A DNA stretch of 64,000 bases, from positions 6,945,001-7,009,000 of the forward strand of contig NC_080058.1 in assembly GCF_026212465.1 (NCBI RefSeq). Reading direction: 5' to 3'. Below are positions 53,447-64,000 of this stretch, piece after piece. The translations under genes were made by a program, and so were the position numbers. The notes beneath the pieces were generated by a model. The model was not told the DNA's origin, made no database searches, and saw only the letters and a list, made by a program, of their open reading frames with translations. Source of the stretch: Amaranthus tricolor. Its lineage: Eukaryota; Streptophyta; Magnoliopsida; Caryophyllales; Amaranthaceae. Each line of letters begins with the position of its first letter. The first letter of the stretch is position 1.

Positions 53447-56042
53447 TCTCTATTATTGTAAGTCTTATCTTCTCACATATATTTTCTTTTTTTTTTTAAT
53501 TAGATTATCTTTTATTTAAAAGGTTAACGAATTTTTTTACAAAAAACATTTGTGATTAAATGAACAATCTTACTCAATTTTTTTAAAATTCAACATATTC
53601 AATTTTTAGTTTGTAATAAATAAAGTTTTAGTTGTTGATATTAATTAGTATTTTAATTTTTTCTTTTAGGATAATTTTTGGCTCATTGATAATAAATGTG
53701 GATGATAGTTTTATTTTACTACTCTTTGAAATCAATCCATGGATAATAGAAATGATATGCTACCGTTAATTAAAATTCATATGAAAAATCCTCGTTGTTA
53801 ATATAATTTTAATGATAATCTTAATATTTTTTAAAATTTTTTTAAAAAATAAATCTCCACTTTCTCTGTATAAAGTGAAAATTGATTAAGTTGTTTGCAA
53901 CTTTAAGGAAGATATTAATTTTACATTTATAAAAGATTGTATTAGAATTAATTTTATATATGAAAAATAATATCGGATTAAAATACTCTCTCGCTGAAAG
54001 TTGTATTAAACAACAACGTGAAAATTTTTATATAAAAGTATCATATATCATCTACAATAATCATAGTTTTATTCATTTACATAGTCATTTTGACTATAAA
54101 TTTTAATAATTTTTTGTTGTTAATTCTAATGTAAATGTCGTATGTGTTTAATTAATGAAATAATTTAAGTTATAAAAGAAAAATACTAAAATTAAGTGGA
54201 ATAAATCATTTTTATTCTTTTGTATTGGTTACTTTATTTAGTTTTGCTAGAAATATTCTTTTTTAATGCATATTTTTGTATGATTTGAACAGGGTTTTTG
54301 TAAAAATGATGGAATATAAAGTATTCAATTTTATTGTTTTCATAAAAGTTATAGAAGTTAATTATAATTGAGTGTTGGTTATAACTTAATTTTGACATAT
54401 TTTATTCCATCCTTTTGTTTTTGGTAGGTATTTGGAAAACGACGTCGGCTCTCTATGAAGATGAATTTGTTTTTATTAGTTTGATTTGGTTTTCATTGAT
54501 TATAATATAATAATGCCTATATTTGTTGAAAAACATCATGATCATTAATTCAGCGTGAAAAGCATGTTTGTAATATTATATTGCTAATATTTGTAACGCA
54601 CACAATTTATTAAAATTGTTGCATTTTTTAGTTTATAAGGTAGACCGATAAAAGGGGATAAAATTAGACATTTAATTAAAATTAAGAATTTTTCCTAAAA
54701 AGTAATTTACATTATAAACAATATAATAATGTTCAATCAAAAATAATTTGAGTTATAATATTTGTTAATAAAAGATCGATAAAAAAATGAAAAATGTTCA
54801 TTAGTAGTAAAAAGAACAAGGAAATGTTAGTAAAATAATCAAAGCCGGGTAAGATTAGGTAAACAAATATTGTGAACAATAACGTTAAATAAGCCTTAAC
54901 TATAAATTATTGGGGTTGACTGCATGAACAATTTTAATTTTCGTCTATGTGCTTTCTCTCCATTAATTGCACTTTTCTATTATTTCAACCTATAAGTCTA
55001 AATACTACAAATCATTTTGCACTTCTTCTTTACACGGGCTATAGGTCATCCTTGGTCTACCTCACCTTCCTTTGATTCCTCTGTGTTCCAACTTTCTATC
55101 TTTCTTAATAACGGTTTATGAATACCTCATCTTTGCACATGTCCGAACTATTTTAATTTTTCATCTTCTTCTGATCTTGATATTTGCGACTTCTAAACTA
55201 TTTCTTATATACATTTTGAATTAAATCCCTCAAGATATATATATCCGCTCATCCATCGATGCATTCACATTACACAACTCTAATCTTTCTAAATTAATCA
55301 TTTCTAAAAGCATAATATTTTAATCCATATAATAGAGCTGGTCTAACGAACTTCCAATAAATTGACCTTTAACTTTAAAAACAAACCTCAATCAAATGTT
55401 ATAATATTTGTACGGTGATTCAATCGATGCTCTGTGGACTCATATTATAGAGATGATGTTTGATGTTTATACCCAGATCCCTAATACTGAAATCGACACT
55501 TCAAGGCTATGAAATTTCTTAACTTAATAATTCCTACACTTATTAATTATATACATAGGATTCTTAAATTAAATGTTATAAAATAAAACCTTTTTATAAA
55601 TTCTGCTAATCAAATCTAAATTTACAGATATCATTGCAATGCTATAAAAGTCCCTACAAATCCAACGCATATTAATCAAACTTCAAACAACTATGCGGCC
55701 ACAACTCCAAGATGAAATATCATAGGCAAAGAGGCAATAGCCTAATAATAGAAATTTTAAGTTTATGGGTCGTATTATCGTGAGACGGTCTCATATAAGA
55801 TGATTTGTTCATAATTCACAAATAAATAAGCTATTTTTGGTGAGAGATCGAATCTCGGTGAAACAACCTCAAAACAAAGAGTTTATATGCTAATAATTGT
55901 ATTAATTTGGTTATTCAATCCATGTATAGGGAACGCCTCACGTTGGAAGTGTTTAATACTAAAAAATTGTAACATAAAAATTAATATTTACTCCGACTGA
56001 GACAATAAATTCAAATATCCAACCATTTTTCTTAATAATAAC
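53447..56042. other. Between RCI2 copy 1 and the orphan exon
   Basis: 53458-54427 is the likely 3'-UTR intron of copy 1. A terminal exon probably starts at 54428 (GTATTTGGAAAACGACGTCG) and ends near 54.6 kb. Beyond that it is AT-rich intergenic sequence with an RTE-LINE fragment (55035-55380) and a GAGACGGTCTC palindrome at 55782-55792. No other gene seen. Confidence 0.5.
55035..55380 (-). pseudogene. RTE-type LINE reverse-transcriptase C-terminal fragment, decayed
   Basis: Minus-strand translation, with stops and shifts, contains KFVRPALLYGLKYYAF, CIDGWADIY (drifted from MLRWMCG), RDLIQNVYKK and GRPRMTYSPCKEE. Their order fits the RTE LINE C-terminal region of plants (RPAMLYG ... GRPKxTW). 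Confidence 0.6.
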
Positions 56043-56160
56043 CGAATCAACTACTCTTGTAATAGACCATCTCTCAAAGAAACAACCTCAAAATAAAAAG
56101 TCCACATTTTTATTTTCAGCTCATATATGTAATTCGTTGCTCGGAGAGAGTGTCTGTCAC
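56043..56160 (-). repeat. Drifted copy of the GAGACGGTCTC repeat upstream of the orphan RCI2 exon
   Basis: In reverse orientation it matches 35931-36051 in order: GAGAGxGTxTC-like end, ACGAATTACATATATGAGCT, AAAATAAAAATGTGG, TTTTGAGGTTGTTTC, GAGAGATGGTCT. It ends about 50 bp before the ABRE of the orphan exon's promoter. Confidence 0.6.
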
Positions 56161-56199
56161 AACAATTTGTGTAACCGGATAAGGTAATGTATTGATGTA

Positions 56200-56421
56200 T
56201 CATAAGTGACACACGTGGTGTGTTCGCATCCTTTCATCCATAATCTATTTCGTATCATTGATCTATATATACAAAACAAGAAATATCAGTTACATGCATT
56301 TTCAATTTATAATTATCATTTAACTTCCCTAATCTCTTGTTAATTACCCAACAAAACCTCTAATCAGTTACTGATTGCGAATTAAAGAGAGAATTACGAA
56401 GAAGGAATAAAGAAATAAACA
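56200..56421 (+). promoter_or_regulatory. Promoter of the orphan RCI2 first exon with ABRE and TATA box
   Basis: AAGTGACACACGTGGTG holds ACACGTGG at 56211-56218, 204-211 bp before the ATG, and TATATATA lies at 56264-56271. AAGTGACAC precedes the core here as in copy 3 (59211). The element set and spacing match copy 3, so the promoter looks intact. Confidence 0.7.
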
Positions 56422-56508
56422 ATGTCAGACAGCACCGCAACATGCATAGATATTTTACTAGCCATCATTTTGCCCCCTCTTGGTGTCTTCTTCAAGTATG
56501 GTTGCCAG
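56422..56508 (+). pseudogene. RCI2 copy 2: orphan first exon (second exon not found)
   Basis: The 29 codons (MSDSTATCIDILLAIILPPL, then GVFFKYGCQ) are intact and end with a good donor CAG|GTATTC in the same phase as copies 1 and 3. Read through, the frame stops seven codons later (VFYI*-type end, TAG at 56520). By eye no (M/A/V)EFWI...YIPGII exon occurs between here and copy 3's start at 59412. It is therefore either a broken tandem copy or an alternative first exon splicing to 59886, which would restore a 56-aa two-helix protein. The substitutions F for L before KYG and Q for K at the exon end are mild. The ORF shows no decay, which argues for selection or youth. Confidence 0.8.
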
Positions 56509-58493
56509 GTATTCTATATTTAGGAGTATTTATTTTGTTTTTTTAACTACTTAATTAATTAGGGTTAACGGCATTTTGATATATTCTATAAAGATCCTGT
56601 ATAATTTTAAAAATAAAATATTTTTTAAATAATTTTGTATTTTTAAACAATATATACCAACTTTATATATACCAACTTTATATATGATTGTTATTTGTGA
56701 CATTAACTAAGATCAAACTTTTATCTTTTTAATTTTTTTTTTACTAATTTTATTATTTGCTCTCTAGGGTTGTCATTTGATAAAGGAGTTACATTTTACC
56801 AGTTATTTTATGGAGTAATGGATTTGAAGTAGTTTACAACTGACCCATTATTGTGATTTGTTAATTGTCATATGTTGTACATTTTTTATATGTAATGGTT
56901 AAAATTTGATATATAAAAAGATGGTTTTTTTTTTTTTACTTTAATATGTGTAATGTTCCATTTAGCTCATTGGTTTATACGGAGACTCAGAAATTAAATA
57001 TATTGAGTTAAATAGTAGAGTATTTTAAATTAACAAAGATAATAATATACAAAATAGAAATAAAAAATGTAGGGTCACATCTGAAATTACAATAGACAAA
57101 TTGATAAAAAGACATTAAAATAAAAAATAAGAAAAACTATGTATCACATACTGAAATACAACTATTTCAAGTTTTTACTATTTTTTTTACTTCATATGAA
57201 TTTTGACTGCATGACAGTTCACCCTTTACATTGTCCTCTCTAAATTGATTAATTATTTTTTTTTTCAAATTTTATTATGCAAAAAATTGTGCAAATTTAA
57301 TCAATATTTCTCAATATCACTCACAATTTCATAATTCTCTTGTCTAATATTCCAAACAAAAATTGGAAAAAGTCCTTAAAAACATTTTGGATGAAACTTT
57401 TGGGTTTTTTTGGTATCATTTTAATTGATTTTGATACAAATAAAAAGGAAATAGACGGTTTGTATTAATAAAAAAAGGTAATAATAGACAAGATAAAATT
57501 AATTTTGAAAACAAACATAAAAGAAATTGACATTTTCAATGTTTTTCCAACACCTGTAAAACACTACCAAATGTCTTAAATGTTTTGAGTATTGACAAAA
57601 TAGTACTTGCCACTTGCAATAGCTAGCTCTAGTTTGAATATATACTTCATATAAATCTAAACATTTAAGTTATATTAATTCGATCGTATCATCATAAAAT
57701 AGCTTTAGTTGGGTCAATTCAAACGCTTCAAAACAAAAATGTTGCCCTATGCAATTTAAATTCCATTGTCTTTTTTCAATATTTTTTTTATTAATAATGA
57801 ATTGTTTGTATGGACTTATCTCACGGTAATTATTAATTATATAGAAAATAGTTACATTTTTAATTTAAATTGTGAAAACGTTTAATTAAAGTGTAACTAA
57901 GAAATTAAAACACATTAGAGTTGAATTTAGGTGATGTTATCAATTTGGATTCTCTCAATGAAAACTATGCATGCAAAGTCTGGGTGCTTCTTTGGCTAAC
58001 GCCTAACTTTCTATTTGATTTACGACATTGCATACATAAGCTTACATTATTGACTTTACCTAAGTTACTCATCCCTTTTATTCTTTTTATTTGTCAATTC
58101 AACCCTATGATATTTTTAGTTTTCCGCAACTAAAAATTATAAAAGTTAATATTGATAAATTTTACAATAAAATAAAATAAATAATAAAATCTCACTTAAT
58201 TATTTTTTTTAACTTATAAACAAATTAAAAAAAAACTCAAAGTGATTGATAAATAATATTAAGAGAATAGTGAATTTTTATAATATTTTCCTTGAAAATA
58301 TAAGATACTCTATTATATTTTATTATTTTAATTTTATTCTTTCTTAGAAACTTAATATAATTACTTTTTTTTTTATGAATAATATAATTACGTAAAATAT
58401 TAATTATTTTCAATTTTCATGCTAAATTCTTTTAAAAAACTAAAAACAATTGATAATAAATAGAAATTTATTGATTTTTATATACAACCCTTA
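56509..58493. other. AT-rich sequence after the orphan exon
   Basis: No second RCI2 exon and no other gene seen. A small tandem repeat ATATACCAACTTT (two copies) lies near 56650. The frame at 57921-58133 has no recognisable domain. Confidence 0.55.
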
Positions 58494-58810
58494 CGGTCCC
58501 CGTTTGGTAGGTGGTAATAGATGGTGGTAATGAGAATGAAAAACTAGTGTAGTTTTAGTTGAAAAATCTCTTTGCTACCTTGATGGCCATGTTTGTCCAA
58601 CTTCAATCATCTCATTTTGTTCATAAAATTCATTATAATGCATTACCATTGAGAGATGTGGTATTAGGTAGTAATGAAAATTTGTAAACAAAAAAACTTT
58701 TTTGTGATCAAAGTTTCATTACCATGGGAATGATATTGAACTTTTGTTGAAATTTTACACTATGAATCATTTTCATTACCACCATTTAAAACCACCTACC
58801 AAACGGACTG
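58494..58810. mobile_element. Tourist-like MITE, copy 2 (TTA target duplication)
   Basis: A 317-bp element starting CGGTCCCCGTTTGGTAGGTG and ending CACCTACCAAACGGACTG, flanked by TTA on both sides (58491-58493 and 58811-58813). It is homologous end to end with 36319-36632, sharing GATGGCCATG, TGTCCAACTT, GCATTACCATTG, CTTTTTTGTGATCAAAG and ACCATGGGAATGATAT. It lies between the orphan exon and the copy 3 promoter. Confidence 0.87.
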
Positions 58811-59204
58811 TTAGGGTTATAAATATCAATATCCATAATATAAAATGAGAAATACGACAAATGAAAAAAATAATAAAAAAATCAATAATTATTTCTTCTA
58901 TATAGGGTCAAATCACCAATTAACATTTTTTATTTTTATCATAATACTTCATTAAATTTCTAACTTTGTCTAAACTTCACATGACTTTTCATCTCATCCA
59001 ATAAAAGTCAAGTTCTTTTCTAATCTAATCTACAAATTAAATTCATCAACCTATTTTCAACTAAGTCTTTAACAAACAACAACTCATCAACATATAAAAA
59101 GCTACAAAGGCACAATATTACAAAATCAATAATATGATTTTTTTTTTTTTATTTTTAGTAGCAAACTAGTCCAAACAGAGTAGACGATAAATAATTCATT
59201 GACA

Positions 59205-59411
59205 TGTCAGAAGTGACACGTGGTATTTATGAAGGAAGGCGTAGATGAGAAGGAATAATCTGTCTATATATAGCATTGTCTATAGAGAAATGAAATAATA
59301 ATTAATACTCCAATCTAATTCCCCTCTCTTCTTAATCAAACTGTAATTACCCAAAAATCACACTTGTTTTTGTTTGAAGTTTGAGAAAGAAATAAGAAGG
59401 GAGGAAAAAAA
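59205..59411 (+). promoter_or_regulatory. Promoter of RCI2 copy 3 with ABRE and TATA box
   Basis: AAGTGACACGTGG (59211-59223) holds the ABRE/G-box, about 190 bp before the ATG, and TATATATA is at 59265-59272. Layout as in the orphan-exon promoter. Confidence 0.7.
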
Positions 59412-59969
59412 ATGTCAGACAGCACAGCAACTTGCATAGATATTATACTGGCCATCATCTTGCCTCCTCTTGGTGTTTTCTTAAAGTATGGATGCAAGGT
59501 AGCCTCACATTACACTCTTTTAAACCATAATATGTTTCTTATTTTTTCAGTTTTGTATTATTTTAAGAAATATACTTTCTTTGTTTCTTTAAACTCTTAA
59601 ATTTAGTTAAATAACTTTATTATAACAACTAGCTAGCTAAGGGTCGTTATCATTATCTTATCCAATGTATTCCGTTTATAGCTCATAAAAACTATGATCA
59701 GGGTATTAGAAGAAAACAAAGGCGACAACTCATATCGTAAAGAAGTGTGGGCAAAGAGTCCTTCGCCTCGATTATTAAATGCTCTCTTATCTATATTCTA
59801 AAGAGTTTTTGTATTAACTCCATCGTATTTATTATTAATTATATCTCGAAATTTATGGAGTATATTACGTGTTTCATTTTTGCAGATGGAGTTTTGGATC
59901 TCAGTGTTGCTGACAATATTGGGATATATCCCAGGGATAATATACGCTATTTGGGTCATCACTAAGTGA
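59412..59969 (+). CDS. RCI2: RCI2/LTI6-type small hydrophobic protein (PMP3 family), copy 3
   Basis: Exon 1 is 59412-59498 (MSDSTATCIDIILAIILPPL, GVFLKYGCK|GTAGCC). Exon 2 is 59886-59969 (TTTGCAG|ATGGAG; MEFWISVLLTILGYIPGIIY, AIWVITK, TGA). The predicted protein is 56 aa with two membrane helices and the canonical LPPLGVF and GYIPGIIYAI motifs; it is the most canonical of the cluster. The intron is short (387 bp). Downstream, CTTGT|GTAAGT (59986) and TTGAGCAG| (61291) suggest a 3'-UTR intron with a terminal exon starting GTATGTGGAAA at 61292, resembling copy 1's GTATTTGGAAA. Role as for copy 1: membrane protein induced by cold, salt and ABA, inferred from the family and the ABRE. Confidence 0.96.
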
Positions 59970-60091
59970 TCACTATGCCCTCTTGTGTAAGTTGTAATAT
60001 ATGATCCTCTCTGGTATTTTCTTTTTTCAGAATTAAAATGAAACTTGAATTTTCATTCATTGAGTGCTGCCTCTAATATAATTAGCACACT

Positions 60092-60096
<5 letters not shown>

Positions 60097-60134
<38 letters not shown>
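60097..60134. repeat. (TA)n microsatellite, left of MITE
   Basis: About 19 TA units ending exactly where the Stowaway-like sequence starts, within the predicted 3'-UTR intron of RCI2 copy 3. Confidence 0.9.
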
Positions 60135-60138
<4 letters not shown>

Positions 60139-60377
60139 ACTTGCAACATTTAGTTTTTTACGCAGTCCAATGTATTAATTCAATCCTTAATATCTCTAAG
60201 TATTTATAATAAAAACTTATAAAAATTTAATATTAATAATCTTTGCAATGAGACGAATCAAACAAGATCTCACTTAACTATATTTTAACTTATAGATTAA
60301 AAACTAATCACAAATTAATAATAATGAATAAATAGTGTCATTTTTACCTATGTTGCAACTAATATGGAACGGAGAAA

Positions 60378-60378
<1 letters not shown>
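60135..60378. mobile_element. Stowaway-like MITE within a (TA)n tract
   Basis: Starts ATTTACTTGCAACATTTAG and ends ATGTTGCAACTAATATGGAA then CGGAGAAAG before TA. The outermost CTCCCTCCGTTTTA of the left end is missing, probably eroded by slippage in the TA tract. The interior GAGACGAATCAAACAAGATC is the family motif. TA tracts flank both sides. Confidence 0.7.

Positions 60379-60448
<70 letters not shown>
60379..60448. repeat. (TA)n microsatellite, right of MITE
   Basis: About 34 TA units directly following the MITE's right end. Confidence 0.92.
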
Positions 60449-60450
<2 letters not shown>

Positions 60451-61291
60451 ATGCTCATTTCTAATAAGATTATTTTCTTGGGAAAGTACAGAAAAATTTA
60501 AGAGTTTGCCTTAGAAAAGTAAGGTTCTTCCTTGGAAAAGTATGATTTTCCGAAAGAAGAGTAAGATTTTTGTAGAGAGAAAAATAAGATTCTAGAGCTC
60601 ACTTGCTATGGCTAAGCGTTGTTTTATGCTCATTTCTATACAGCAAACTTAATATTCAATAAATATTTTATTATTTAAATGTCATTTAATTTTTGGTTTC
60701 TTGGAAAATGAAGCCTAGGTGAGTTTCAATTTAGCTCAGGACTTTATTTGGAAAGAAGTTATTTTGCTCCTATTGAAATAACAGGATAAAAAGAAAAACT
60801 AATTAAATTCACAATAAATGAATAATATTGGATACATTGGATGTAAACAAATTTGATTCAGAACACTATGCATGTTTCAATTTAATACGCTAAAGTACTT
60901 TATTTCTAATAATATTATTTATTTATTTATTTATTGAAATAAAATACTCTCTTCTATTCAGCTTATGTGTCTTTTTTTTTATTGTCAAGTCACCTTAATT
61001 GTTCCATTTCTATTTTCGGTATGGGTTTTTGACTTTTATGCCCTTAGTAGTTTTATCTTATTTTCAATTATATTCTCCATTACCCATATTAATTTTCCTT
61101 CCTTACATTAAAAACTCATAATACCACTTTCTTTCCTACCCTTAGGATCTCACTTTTGACTCTCCTTAAAATTCGTGAAAGATTAAATGAGATTTTTAAG
61201 GTGAATAGGTGGGACTAGTATATATTTGTTGTTGAGTGTTGATAAATAAGCTCAAAATTGACTAGATGATGGATATTTTTTTTTTGAGCAG

Positions 61292-61530
61292 GTATGTGGA
61301 AATATCTGCCTGATGAATGATGATGAAAATAAAAGCTACAATTTCATTTATAGTTTGATTGGTGTCATTGGATGTTAGGTGTCAACCATTGATTACATTT
61401 ATTGTCATGTATTTATCAATTACACAATTATATCCACCCACTCTTTATTTTTCAGTCTTGTGTGGAAAAATTATGTTTTTATTTTGTAATGTATGAATTG
61501 AAATTTGTCAAGTGTTATTTGATGATGTAA
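61292..61530 (+). other. Predicted 3'-UTR terminal exon of RCI2 copy 3
   Basis: Follows a pyrimidine tract and GAGCAG acceptor and begins GTATGTGGAAATATCTG. The end is set only roughly by a TTTTGTAATGTATGAATTG-type poly(A) region near 61.5 kb. Inferred by analogy with copy 1. Confidence 0.45.
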
Positions 61531-64000
61531 TTACACAAAATTAATTGTTTGATCTTCGACTTTCTTTTCTTTGTTTTCTTGGATGTTCTTGATTTAAAGA
61601 GACTAGCAATGATAGATAAACACTATCAATATCGTTTTTTATATAATGTACAACGAATGTTTTGCACCAAAATAAGTGTTTAAAGATTACTGGATACGCT
61701 AAGAGGAGATAAGGATTACGTGAAATTAAATTTATGACTTTATATGTAAAAAATAATAATCATTCCAACTGAGTTAAGATTAAAATATGTATAATATTGT
61801 TAAATTTGTATGTACCAATTTCTCCATTATAATTTTTATGATATAGGTTTTAATGGAAAATATATAATTTAAGTAATAATAAATGGGGCTATTTTTAATT
61901 CAAAATAGAGATAACTTCATAATAAATGGAAATATTAGATTCAAGTAAAACTGTTATTTGAAAAGTAAAAATAAATTTATTAGTTGTATAATATTTTAAT
62001 ATGAATTAAATTCATATAAAACTTTATTTTTAACTTTATTATTATAAAATGTAAAAGCAACTTTACTCTTAATGAATCACAAATTCTTGTGTGTGACGGT
62101 TTCACCGAGCGACGTTTCTCATAAATTACAGCTCGTCTTTTATTAGACCATCTCACTGTGAGACGGATCCATACAAAAGGCCCAATAATATAAAAAATAA
62201 GAATTTCCACTTGTACAGAAAGTAAGTTTTTTTTAATAATTTGTACTGACTCAATTGGAGTCGTTGACTTCAATACAGAATTATTGATAGATTAAACAAC
62301 TCAACCATAATTAACATATTACACACGGAATGCACAAAATTGATAATAAATGTATTTTTGGCCCGTTCGGTTTTGGTTTTTTTGTTTTTTTTTTAAAGAC
62401 ATATGATATGATATATATCCTATATCTTAGAATAAATAAAAAATAGTCAAATTTATTAAGAGTATGATACTTTAAAAAACTAACAACTAAAAAATAAAAA
62501 CTATTTCTTTATTTCCTATTTTTGATTTTTAGTTTTTAAAAAACCTAAGTGCAGAAAAGATATCTAGAATTTGAGTTTTCTCCAAATTTCTCTTCTTTTA
62601 TAATGGATGTAAATGCAATACATTTCAATTAAATCAAACCCGCGTTATATTTAGTACATGTGCAAATAAGACTTCGAAAAAGAGATGAATACAAGTATAT
62701 TATGTAAAAAAATTAATTGTGGGAGTTCAATTTATTCTCTCTTTTCTAATGATTTTGCTACTTTTGCTTAAAAAAAAATTAAAAATTAAGAATACAAATA
62801 TAGCAAAATTAATAATTAATATGATAAGAGGAGTAATTCTCAAATCTTGATGTTAAATAAAAATAGTTACAATCTAAGAACATTATTTTTTTATTACTTT
62901 CTCAGCCCTACGAAATTTACCTTATTTTTTACTTTTATTCATTCCACTAAATTATCACGACCTTAACTCTTAGAGATAACATAATATCATCCAATATCTT
63001 AGAGATAACATAATATCATCCAATATTTTTCCATTTTATCATAAAAAACAATTTTTTATCAATTACTTCAAACTCACCAAGTATATTAAGAGCAAATTTA
63101 GGGAGACAAAAGAAATATAAACTCCTTTTAACTCTAAAAGAAATAAGATAATATCACCATCAAGGCATGAAGGATTAGAGATCCCATTAGATAGGTTGAG
63201 TGTTGTGTCTACTATCTATTGTATTTGTTAGAGATAAATTTGACAACTACTACAAGTTTTGTCAAATATTGACTATGACTATGACATTTTTGTAAAAGAT
63301 TTCTTTGTTTCAATCATTATTAATTATAATTTGTAATAATACAATGCTTTTTATTTTTGATATGATTTCATTGAATTGATATTTTCTCAAAATAGTACAG
63401 ATTATTAAGGCTTTCCCTAAAAAGTCAATCTTAACTAAGCGATCACCTAACGGTCCTAATCTTATCAAATAAAAAAAAAATCACCTATTCACCTAATATG
63501 TTTAGCTTGCAACCATGCACTTGAATCATTAAATTTATTTGGTAAGATATTAACAATAAACCAGTAATAGCTATGAATATTATTATTTGAAGTACACTAT
63601 TGTCTAAAATCTACTTTTTCACTGTCTTCATGTATTACCATGACACAGAATTACACAAATATTTTAAAATGATAAAGATATTAATTGGATAGATTACAAG
63701 AGAAAGTAAAAGAAAATATAGGAATGAGAGCTTTAAAATAGACGGAAACTCCTGGAGAGGTGAGCATGTTCAACATGTTCGACCACATACGGCTCCAAAA
63801 ATTAAAAGCCTTAATTAAAACTACGTAGTATATGTCGTTACGTGTTTAAAAATAAAAAATATTAGAAAAATATCATATTTTTTGATAAAATGTTTTATAG
63901 TAAAAAGAACAGACAAACATAGAAATATTAGCATATTTATGAGGACGGAGGGAGAGAGCTGAACAATAAAATGCTACTTAAAAAGGTAATGAAAAAAAAT
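61531..64000. other. Intergenic, AT-rich, no gene seen
   Basis: Contains the related words AGACCATCTCACTGTGAGACGG (62144-62166; longer string given with its palindrome core CTCACTGTGAG), a 29-bp direct repeat (62969-63026) and no recognisable coding sequence. Confidence 0.5.
62969..63026. repeat. Perfect direct repeat, 29-bp unit, two copies
   Basis: CTTAGAGATAACATAATATC begins at 62969 and again at 62998, and the copies stay identical through ATCCAATAT. Confidence 0.92.

Overview
The window is AT-rich plant nuclear DNA with long introns, sparse genes and dense transposable elements. The organism is a eudicot. Caryophyllales (spinach/quinoa/beet side) is my best guess, from the N-terminal style of the RCI2 proteins and the dispersed GAGACGGTCTC palindromes; this is an inference, not proven here.

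Layout. (1) 751-3254 (+): the last two coding exons of CDC5, the MYB-type spliceosome-associated factor; the rest lies upstream of the window. (2) 5762-9632 (-): a complete seven-coding-exon PIF3-type phytochrome-interacting bHLH gene (659 aa predicted), convergent with CDC5, with MITEs in two introns and a GA-rich predicted 5' leader. (3) 10.6-51.5 kb: no host gene that I can support. This stretch holds Stowaway-, Tourist- and hAT-like MITEs, a PIF/Harbinger-like element with TTA target duplications carrying only a broken Myb/NAM-associated gene, a (TA)61 microsatellite, a family of foldback elements with 9-bp target duplications, a diverged ~1.4-kb direct duplication, a very young Ty1/copia element (38955-44069) with one in-frame stop, a 5'-truncated decayed L1-like LINE, an LTR fragment and RTE-type LINE scraps. 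(4) 51.5-61.5 kb (+): a tandem cluster of RCI2/LTI6 (PMP3 family) small hydrophobic stress proteins. Two copies are complete (56 aa each). Between them lies an orphan first exon with its own promoter and no second exon of its own. (5) 61.5-64 kb: AT-rich, no gene seen.

How parts relate. CDC5 (splicing/cell cycle) and PIF3 (light signalling) are convergent neighbours with no evident functional link. The RCI2 cluster is a functional unit: each first exon is preceded, about 200 bp upstream, by an ACACGTGG-type ABRE/G-box, as expected for abscisic-acid, cold or salt induction. The orphan first exon ends in the same phase as its paralogues, so it could splice into the downstream copy's second exon and act as an alternative first exon. 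That is the observation I would test first.

All exon boundaries were read by eye from GT/AG sites, reading-frame continuity and family knowledge. No database search was run.
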